Origin: Candidatus Thorarchaeota archaeon
GTDB taxonomy: Archaea; Asgardarchaeota; Thorarchaeia; Thorarchaeales; Thorarchaeaceae
Direction of reading: 5' to 3'
Length of the DNA stretch: 29,553 nt
Assembly: GCA_004524595.1 (NCBI GenBank)
Contig: SDOA01000048.1
Span: forward strand, 1-29,553
Made by a program: the position numbers and the translations under genes. A model generated the notes under the pieces. That model saw nothing but the letters and a program-made list of their open reading frames with translations, did no database searches and was not told the DNA's origin. Shown piece after piece: positions 24,671 to 29,553 of the stretch. How positions within the stretch are numbered: position 1 is the stretch's first letter; every line of letters begins with the position of its first letter.

Positions 24671-24717
24671 AAAAAAAAAAGAGGTACTCCTCAGGAGTGA
24701 GAACTACCTCCTGAGGA
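24671..24717 (-). terminator. Hairpin plus T10 after the repeat surface-protein gene
   Basis: TCCTCAGGAG (24688-24697) pairs perfectly with CTCCTGAGGA (24708-24717) around a 10-base loop. On the minus strand the T10 run follows after GTACCTC. A second, mutually exclusive stem, GAGGTA/TACCTC (24681-24686 with 24705-24710), would abut the T run directly. It lies about eight bases after the stop codon of the gene ending at 24725. Confidence 0.6.
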
Positions 24718-24724
24718 ATGAGGT

Positions 24725-26482
24725 CTACTTGACCTTTGTTCTAAAGTAGATGACAATGAATACCAAAAGTGAGAGACCCCCCAGTAGTGCAATAATAGCA
24801 TATAGAGGTGCTGGGACACCTGTATAACTCATATCAGTAATTGTGATACTCATCCATTCTGTTACTTCTTCGTTCTGGACAGATGAATTATCAATTGCTA
24901 TTATTCTGAACCAGACAACTACTCCATGAGAGTACTCTCCGATCAAGGCCTCGTAGAAATCCTCTAGAATTGCTCTCTCCATAATTTTACTGGCGGGATT
25001 GAAATCAGGTGCAGTTGGACTTCCAACACCCCATTCGACTTCAATACTTTTCAGATTATTCAAATCCCAGGCATAAGCTTGCACAGACAGATTATTCTTT
25101 GTTGGAGTAGAATATGTCTGAAACACGTTGATTGTAGTAATAATTGGCAGGTGTGCATCAGGTGTGACTGTGACCGTGATTATTGCATAAGATGCTGAAC
25201 CAAAGAAATCGCTGAAGGTCATATTGTATTCATAACTACCAACATCTAGATTATCAACATCTATGGTGATGTTTTCTCCTCTCCAGATACCATCCAACAT
25301 GGAATCTCCATTTACTGTAAGATTATACCAGAGAGGATTATTCTCCTCTACACCCCATGTTATGCTATATCCTGTATAGCCTTCTTCATATAAGAGGTCT
25401 TCATCGGGATCGATAATAGGAGCCCGTACATCAGGATAGATATATACAAACACAGAATCAGTGGAATTACGGCCGTATATATCAAATGCCTGAATTATAA
25501 ATGTATAATTACCTAAGAAGAACCAGTCAAGAATAATTGATACATCATCACCATCAGGATTTGTCAATGTCCAATTCGTCATTGTCACATTTGCAAAGGA
25601 ATTAAATGCTGTATAGTTCCCATATAGTGTATCATTATAATGGACAATGCCAGTTATCGTATAATTCTTAGGATTACTATCATAGACATGCCATGTGACT
25701 TTGTTCCCTAGAGCCCCAAATTCAAATGAAATATCATCTGGAGAAGACAACTCAGGACTGGATAAATCAGGATAGACTGTTACATTAACAGCACTACTAA
25801 CATTCAGACCAAAGATATCTCGGACAAATAGTGTGTATATGTACCATCGGCTCTCGTTCAGGCCATCAATGTTGATGATGATATCATCTCCGTCCCAATC
25901 ACCGGATTCTATGATAGTGAAGTTTGTACCGGTTTCATTTGAGAGACGTGTGATATTATAGAATTCTGGATTTGATTCAGTGATATTCCATTGAATCTCA
26001 TGGCCAAAGCTGCCATACTCGTATGTAATATTAGCAGGTTGTTGAATTATCGGTGCTGTTTCATCTTGTATGACTCTGACAGTAGTTGCTGCAATTGCAG
26101 ATTCCCCGGCCTGATTGAATACAGTAACGACAAATGCAAATTCCTGTGGTAGAGTATCAATCATATCAAGTGTGTATAAATATACAAGAAGAACTGTAAT
26201 TGCGTTTCCATCCCAGACGCCCGAAAGATAATTTCCACCATCTACAATCACTGAGTAGTTCTTTGGATTCGGGTCATAAGCATCATACTCAAGAGTGTCG
26301 CCACGGCTTCCATTCTCAAACTCATAAAAAGCTGGACCCGAAATTGTGGGAGCAGCAATCTCCATTGTATTGGTGGGAGTAACTGAAAACTCGAAATTAC
26401 TGACTGTTGTGACATAGGGCGATAAGACGAACCATGTCAACAGTAGAGCTATTAAGAAACGGCTACGATTCGATGAGAACAT
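24725..26482 (-). CDS. Secreted surface protein with four Ig/cadherin-like repeats
   Basis: A 585-residue protein. MFSSNRSRFLIALLLTWFVL is a clear signal peptide; one C-terminal membrane helix (ALYAIIALLGG-like, about 550-580) and the short tail RTKVK anchor it outside the cell. Four tandem domains of ~95-105 residues occupy ~44-442, each with an YEFG-like strand, a Trp, then D/E-x-NP-x-x-Y, W-x-G, a D/N-x-L turn and a closing V-x-V-x-PD strand. A fifth, divergent beta domain follows. Many N-x-S/T sites suggest glycosylation. The role is probably adhesion or surface-layer structure. The ATG at 26482 is chosen over TTG at 26506, because the signal peptide begins there and the TATA box is well placed. 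Confidence 0.75.
   Translation of the reverse strand: MFSSNRSRFLIALLLTWFVLSPYVTTVSNFEFSVTPTNTMEIAAPTISGPAFYEFENGSRGDTLEYDAYDPNPKNYSVIVDGGNYLSGVWDGNAITVLLVYLYTLDMIDTLPQEFAFVVTVFNQAGESAIAATTVRVIQDETAPIIQQPANITYEYGSFGHEIQWNITESNPEFYNITRLSNETGTNFTIIESGDWDGDDIIINIDGLNESRWYIYTLFVRDIFGLNVSSAVNVTVYPDLSSPELSSPDDISFEFGALGNKVTWHVYDSNPKNYTITGIVHYNDTLYGNYTAFNSFANVTMTNWTLTNPDGDDVSIILDWFFLGNYTFIIQAFDIYGRNSTDSVFVYIYPDVRAPIIDPDEDLLYEEGYTGYSITWGVEENNPLWYNLTVNGDSMLDGIWRGENITIDVDNLDVGSYEYNMTFSDFFGSASYAIITVTVTPDAHLPIITTINVFQTYSTPTKNNLSVQAYAWDLNNLKSIEVEWGVGSPTAPDFNPASKIMERAILEDFYEALIGEYSHGVVVWFRIIAIDNSSVQNEEVTEWMSITITDMSYTGVPAPLYAIIALLGGLSLLVFIVIYFRTKVK
25157..26353 (-). repeat. Four tandem protein repeats of ~95-105 codons
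   Basis: Within the surface protein, residues ~44-138, 143-238, 243-350 and 353-442 repeat the same plan with the anchor D/E-x-NP-x-x-Y (DPNPKNY, ESNPEFY, DSNPKNY, ENNPLWY). The DNA copies have diverged, so this is an old domain duplication rather than a recent one. Confidence 0.7.
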
Positions 26483-26543
26483 GTAAACAACATCCTGTGT
26501 ACACAATATGTCACGAGTTGAAAGGTCGAACCTCAGAGTGCGG

Positions 26544-26550
26544 TTTTATA
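26544..26550 (-). promoter_or_regulatory. TATA box of the repeat surface-protein gene
   Basis: TATAAAA on the minus strand, about 65 bases upstream of the ATG at 26482. It would give a transcript start near 26520 and a leader of about 40 bases. Confidence 0.5.
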
Positions 26551-26679
26551 CTCTTCGGTGCTTCAACATCCGTACAACAATTTCGGAAGGTATCCATCAA
26601 GAATATGCTGATAAGAGCAGAAGCTTCATGCAAAACTAACCTCTCTCTTATGGGACATCTTTGACGAAGGGGAAAAATC

Positions 26680-27603
26680 ATGCCAAAGGCAATCTTTTCC
26701 GTATGGTGGGATGACAGACTCGGTCCAATGGTAGGTCGAGCTTATCCTGAGATGCCAGTTCTTTCTAGTGAAGAAGCTGTCACCGTCTTTATGGGTCATG
26801 GTGTAAACCAAGAAACTGAGGTGGGTTATTCAAAAATTCAAAGTGGTCTTGTGATATCCTATATGAGACCTCCTAATTGTATTGGAGTTCTTCTCACCGA
26901 GAACGAGAACAGCGCAGCAGTCGAACGAAATATTCTTCGATTAGTGCCTCACATTGATTTTGATAGTGACCAGTGGGATAATGAATTGAAAAAGGCATTC
27001 TACGTTCTACATGACTTGATTAACGAAACGACGGGAGAAGAACTCCTACTCAATCCAGGTGTCAAGAAACTCGTGAGTGACATGATGTCTAACAGAATTG
27101 GTTCCATCAAACCCAAACATGTTATGATATCGACATTAAGATACCCACAAGCGTATGAGTATCTAGGTAATGATAATGATGAAGTAATAAGATTACTTAA
27201 GGACCTTGAAGATGAAGAAATTTTAGAATCCAGAACATATGGAAGAAAAGTAGAATGCCGTCAATGCGGAGATTCGGATTTGACAATTGACCTATTATGT
27301 CCAAATTGTCAGTCAGATGATTTACATAAGGTATACACTGTTTTTTGCCCCAAATGCAGTAATCAGTTCCATGCAGTGATTATAGATGACCTTGCAGAAG
27401 TGACCTGTTTAAGCTGTAAGCAACCAGTTAAGGTTAGCGAACTTGCAGTGATAGATGTTGAACCTCTATGCAATAAATGCGGAACAGCATCTAATGATCC
27501 GAAGATTGTTTTCAAGTGTGCTACTTGTGGAAAACAACTGAAAGGGGCTGATCTGTTAGCAGGAACAGGACTTGCATATTATTTCAGACATATTTCCGAC
27601 TAG
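26680..27603 (+). CDS. N-terminal longin-like, winged-helix and multi-zinc-ribbon protein
   Basis: A 307-residue soluble protein that I cannot name. Residues 1-92 form a beta-beta-alpha...beta-beta-alpha pattern starting AIFSVWWDDRLGPMVGRAYP, reminiscent of longin/roadblock-type domains. Residues ~140-188 look like a winged helix (IKPKHVMISTL, DEVIRLLKDLEDEEIL). Residues 190-285 hold six CxxC pairs (C193/196, C207/210, C223/226, C243/246, C264/267, C280/283), enough for three zinc ribbons. The order CRQCG...CPNCQSDDL...CPKC resembles the thaumarchaeal output domain TackOD1 as I remember it. A sensor-regulator or adaptor role is inferred. It probably forms an operon with the small CxxC gene 49 bases downstream. 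AAGGGGAA lies before the ATG. Confidence 0.6.
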   Translation: MPKAIFSVWWDDRLGPMVGRAYPEMPVLSSEEAVTVFMGHGVNQETEVGYSKIQSGLVISYMRPPNCIGVLLTENENSAAVERNILRLVPHIDFDSDQWDNELKKAFYVLHDLINETTGEELLLNPGVKKLVSDMMSNRIGSIKPKHVMISTLRYPQAYEYLGNDNDEVIRLLKDLEDEEILESRTYGRKVECRQCGDSDLTIDLLCPNCQSDDLHKVYTVFCPKCSNQFHAVIIDDLAEVTCLSCKQPVKVSELAVIDVEPLCNKCGTASNDPKIVFKCATCGKQLKGADLLAGTGLAYYFRHISD

Positions 27604-27652
27604 AAAATAACAAATATACTGAATTTAATCATTTTTCTAGGTTTGAACTACA

Positions 27653-27970
27653 ATGGTCGATGAAGTCATTTCTGAGTCCCCTCGGCTTGCTCAAAAAGAT
27701 TGGCTGACATCTTTTAATGAACTTCTAGTTCCTGATGAAAATAATGATTACATTTCGATGATATATAGAGGTAAAGGTGTGAAAATTGATGAGCATCCTT
27801 TGAAGGATCGACTATACATGTATGGGTGTGGGAACTGCAGAAGTATCAATGTGAGGATTATTTACGCACAATGGTCAGTGAGTGTGGTTAGCGCAAATGA
27901 ATACTGGGACTATGAGGTGTTTTGTGACGATTGTAAAAAATACACATCAAGGTCATTTTCAGAAAATTAG
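27653..27970 (+). CDS. Small CxxC...CxxC zinc-binding protein
   Basis: A 105-residue protein that I do not recognise. The C-terminal half contains CGNC and CDDC separated by about 34 residues that form predicted strands (SINVRIIYAQWSVSVV, WDYEVF). This is the layout of a single zinc ribbon. The N-terminal half is polar with a DWLTSFNELL helix. It follows the zinc-ribbon regulator-like gene by 49 bases on the same strand and is likely co-transcribed with it. Confidence 0.55.
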   Translation: MVDEVISESPRLAQKDWLTSFNELLVPDENNDYISMIYRGKGVKIDEHPLKDRLYMYGCGNCRSINVRIIYAQWSVSVVSANEYWDYEVFCDDCKKYTSRSFSEN

Positions 27971-28013
27971 GAATCAGCATTAATGGAGAACCGTTAAATG
28001 CAATACATAGGAA

Positions 28014-28021
28014 CTTAAAAT
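28014..28021 (+). promoter_or_regulatory. Possible TATA element for mtd
   Basis: CTTAAAAT, about 40 bases before the mtd ATG; GAGGA (28048-28052) is the likely ribosome-binding site six bases before the start. Confidence 0.3.
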
Positions 28022-28058
28022 CGTCTATTTGAAAAGGGATTCTTAACGAGGACACAAA

Positions 28059-28916
28059 ATGCCATTCAAACTTGCCATCGTGAAAATGGGATGTATCGGG
28101 TCTTCCCCTTTACTAGATTTTATCTTTGATGAGAGAGCAGAATGTGAAAATCTTGAAGTCCGTGTCTTTGCAAGTGGAGCAAAGATGGATACTAACTCAT
28201 GCAGGACTCTGATAGACTATGTTAGAGAATACAAACCGGATCTTGTCCTCTTAGCAAGCCCAAATGCCGGTCTTGAGGGCCCGTCTCTAGCTCGAGAAGT
28301 ATTACGTGAAATTGGAGTCTATGTAATCTCAATTTCTGATGCACCATCTAAGAAGGTATGGTATGCAAAAGATGATGGTGTTAAACAGGCGGTCCACGTA
28401 TTTGAAAAGCAAGGGTTCATTATTGTCCCACCAGATTCGATGATCGGAGCAAGAGCTGAATTCCTAGATCCAACTGAGATGGTACTCTTCAATTCAGATA
28501 TTTTGAGGGTTCTAGCAAATGGCGGTGTCATCAGAGCAATTCAGAGTTTAGTTGGTAAGGTAATATCAGACATCAGTAATGCTATTCAACCTGATTTACC
28601 GAAGATTACCCTCGACGCTGAGGTTGCAATAGAATATGCAAATTACCAAAATCCATATGCCAAGGCAAAAGCATATGCTAGTTTGAAGATTGCTGAATCA
28701 GTTTCAGGAGTCACTTCAGAAGCATGCTTCAAGAGAAAAGACTCACATGAATACATCCCGCTCACAGCATCAGGTCATGAATTGATGAGAGCTGCTGCAA
28801 AATTAGCAGATGAAGCAAGAGAAGTTGAAAAAACACAAGATTCAGTTTATAGGACTCCACATGGTTCTGATAGAAGAATCAAATCTAAAGAGAGATTGAT
28901 GGACAAACCAAAATGA
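28059..28916 (+). CDS. mtd: F420-dependent methylenetetrahydromethanopterin dehydrogenase
   Basis: A 285-residue soluble enzyme of the normal family length. It interconverts methenyl- and methylene-tetrahydromethanopterin using F420/F420H2, in the methyl branch of the archaeal Wood-Ljungdahl pathway or methanogenesis. Family blocks are plain: KMGCIGSSPLLDFIFDERA at the N-terminus, ASGAKM, LLASPNAGLEGPSLAREVL, PPDSMIGARAEFLDPTEM, LFNSDILRVLANGG, NPYAKAKAYASLKIAE, YIPLTASGHELMRAAAKLADEAREVEK and YRTPHG near the C-terminus. It has its own promoter-like sequence and no other pathway gene beside it. Annotation is very secure; the direction of flux (carbon fixation or oxidation) cannot be told from this window. 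Confidence 0.95.
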   Translation: MPFKLAIVKMGCIGSSPLLDFIFDERAECENLEVRVFASGAKMDTNSCRTLIDYVREYKPDLVLLASPNAGLEGPSLAREVLREIGVYVISISDAPSKKVWYAKDDGVKQAVHVFEKQGFIIVPPDSMIGARAEFLDPTEMVLFNSDILRVLANGGVIRAIQSLVGKVISDISNAIQPDLPKITLDAEVAIEYANYQNPYAKAKAYASLKIAESVSGVTSEACFKRKDSHEYIPLTASGHELMRAAAKLADEAREVEKTQDSVYRTPHGSDRRIKSKERLMDKPK

Positions 28917-28917
28917 A

Positions 28918-28925
28918 TTTTTTTT
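28918..28925 (+). terminator. T8 run directly after mtd
   Basis: Eight T start one base after the mtd TGA, with further T-rich sequence to about 28970. No hairpin precedes it; this is the ordinary archaeal type of signal. Confidence 0.45.
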
Positions 28926-28930
28926 GATTC

Positions 28931-29553
28931 TCATTTCTTATTGTTCTTCATTTTTTTCTTCACCAGAGAACGAGCATCTTTCAGTAGTTTTTCTGCACGG
29001 GTAATGGTAAGTCCATCTATCTTTTGGGATAATCGCAGCGCAGTTTCTCCTGCAATTTGTGCAGCGGATTCGTAACCTGCATCATGCAATTTCTTCTCGA
29101 GAGCATCTCCAACTCCAGGAATGCTTCGTAATGGTAGTTTGGTCTTGAAGTCCTCGCCAAGTATTTCACTCATCTCAGAATCACTAATCTCGCTTCCAGC
29201 GTCGATTATATCTATTTGACTTCTAATCGAGTCGAAATCATCAGTTCCAACAAATGCATCTACAGTTTTCTTGACCTGCTTCTCATCAAAGTTAAGGTCA
29301 AGTTCCTCAACCTCTAGTTCTCTGCCAAGAATTGTAGGAAGTGGTCCAATAAGATACAAAGCAATCAATGCAGATAAAATCGCAAATTGACCACCAATTG
29401 CCAGAAGAACACTTGGAAAATGAAAATGTAATCCGAAAACTGTAGAACCAATATCCACAGCCCAAAAGAGAGTCATATATCCAAGAAAGAAGAACCAAAT
29501 AAGAGAAAGTCTTAGACCCTTTGTTCGAACAGAACCAATCTCTGACCATATTA
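28931..29553 (-). CDS. Membrane protein with C-terminal helix-hairpin-helix domain (partial, 5' end beyond window)
   Basis: The frame stays open from the stop codon at 28931 to the right edge, so the ATG at 29476 is not the true start. Upstream codons add another hydrophobic stretch (LSLIWFFFLGYMTLFWAV). At least two membrane helices are visible (that one, and LLAIGGQFAILSALIALYLI), then an acidic cytoplasmic linker, then a helix-hairpin-helix domain (RSIPGVGDALEKKLHDAG, about the last 70 residues) with a second hairpin (IDGLTITRAEKLLKDA) and a lysine-rich tail. HhH domains bind DNA non-specifically or mediate protein contacts, so this may tether nucleic acid to the membrane. It is convergent with mtd. 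Confidence 0.7.
   Translation of the reverse strand, partial: IWSEIGSVRTKGLRLSLIWFFFLGYMTLFWAVDIGSTVFGLHFHFPSVLLAIGGQFAILSALIALYLIGPLPTILGRELEVEELDLNFDEKQVKKTVDAFVGTDDFDSIRSQIDIIDAGSEISDSEMSEILGEDFKTKLPLRSIPGVGDALEKKLHDAGYESAAQIAGETALRLSQKIDGLTITRAEKLLKDARSLVKKKMKNNKK

Noticed and set aside
1..29553. tRNA, rRNA, CRISPR arrays, insertion sequences or integration sites
   Set aside because: No cloverleaf with a T-arm GTTC-type loop, no regularly spaced direct repeats, and no transposase or integrase motifs were found in the gaps or frames read by eye.

Overview
The window is AT-rich, gene-dense archaeal DNA with about 22 credible protein genes, no RNA genes, no CRISPR array and no transposon. 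Archaeal origin rests on a NurA-HerA pair, an F420-dependent methylene-tetrahydromethanopterin dehydrogenase (Mtd), an FrhB-type F420 flavoprotein, PRC-barrel and DUF1847-type proteins, and large secreted proteins held by a C-terminal membrane helix. Leucine-rich repeats, a RING/PHD-like zinc domain, a possible longin-like domain joined to zinc ribbons, and tandem-repeat surface proteins suggest an Asgard lineage (Thorarchaeia-like). That placement is inference; no marker gene here proves it.

Layout. 1-5.7 kb: an LRR-like protein, a DUF1847 cysteine-rich protein, a type III polyketide synthase (minus strand) divergent from a small unknown alpha/beta protein, an EamA transporter, and a tandem PRC-barrel protein (minus). 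5.8-11.5 kb: a small conserved-looking protein, a cross-brace zinc-finger protein (both minus), then a plus-strand run: a phosphotransferase built like rifampicin phosphotransferase (not a true PEP synthase), a CrtC-like lipocalin protein starting on the base after its stop codon, and a histidine-phosphatase-fold protein that has lost most of its catalytic residues. 11.6-17.4 kb (minus): a 1.19-kilo-residue surface protein and a GH133-type amylo-alpha-1,6-glucosidase. 17.5-22.7 kb (plus): an MFS transporter and the overlapping nurA-herA genes. 22.7-24.7 kb: ribA (minus) divergent from an FrhB-like gene. 24.7-26.5 kb (minus): a surface protein with four Ig/cadherin-like repeats. 26.7-29.5 kb: a multi-zinc-ribbon protein, a small CxxC protein, mtd, and a membrane-anchored helix-hairpin-helix protein that runs off the right edge.

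How the genes connect. RibA (flavin precursor, also upstream of the deazaflavin F420), the FrhB-like protein and Mtd form a dispersed F420 theme that fits a tetrahydromethanopterin Wood-Ljungdahl methyl branch. NurA-HerA is a DNA-end-resection machine. The GH133 enzyme and the two sugar/drug-type transporters point to glucan use and small-molecule exchange. The type III PKS and the phosphotransferase/CrtC-like pair are the strongest candidates for undescribed chemistry.

An unexpected non-coding signal is a repeated 3'-end architecture: several minus-strand genes, including both secreted-protein genes, are followed by a stem-loop, and in three cases then by CTC plus a run of 7-10 T. This looks like a bacterial intrinsic terminator. 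There is no gene-free stretch longer than 300 bases; the longest, about 1-260, holds at most the tail of an upstream gene and the LRR gene's promoter.
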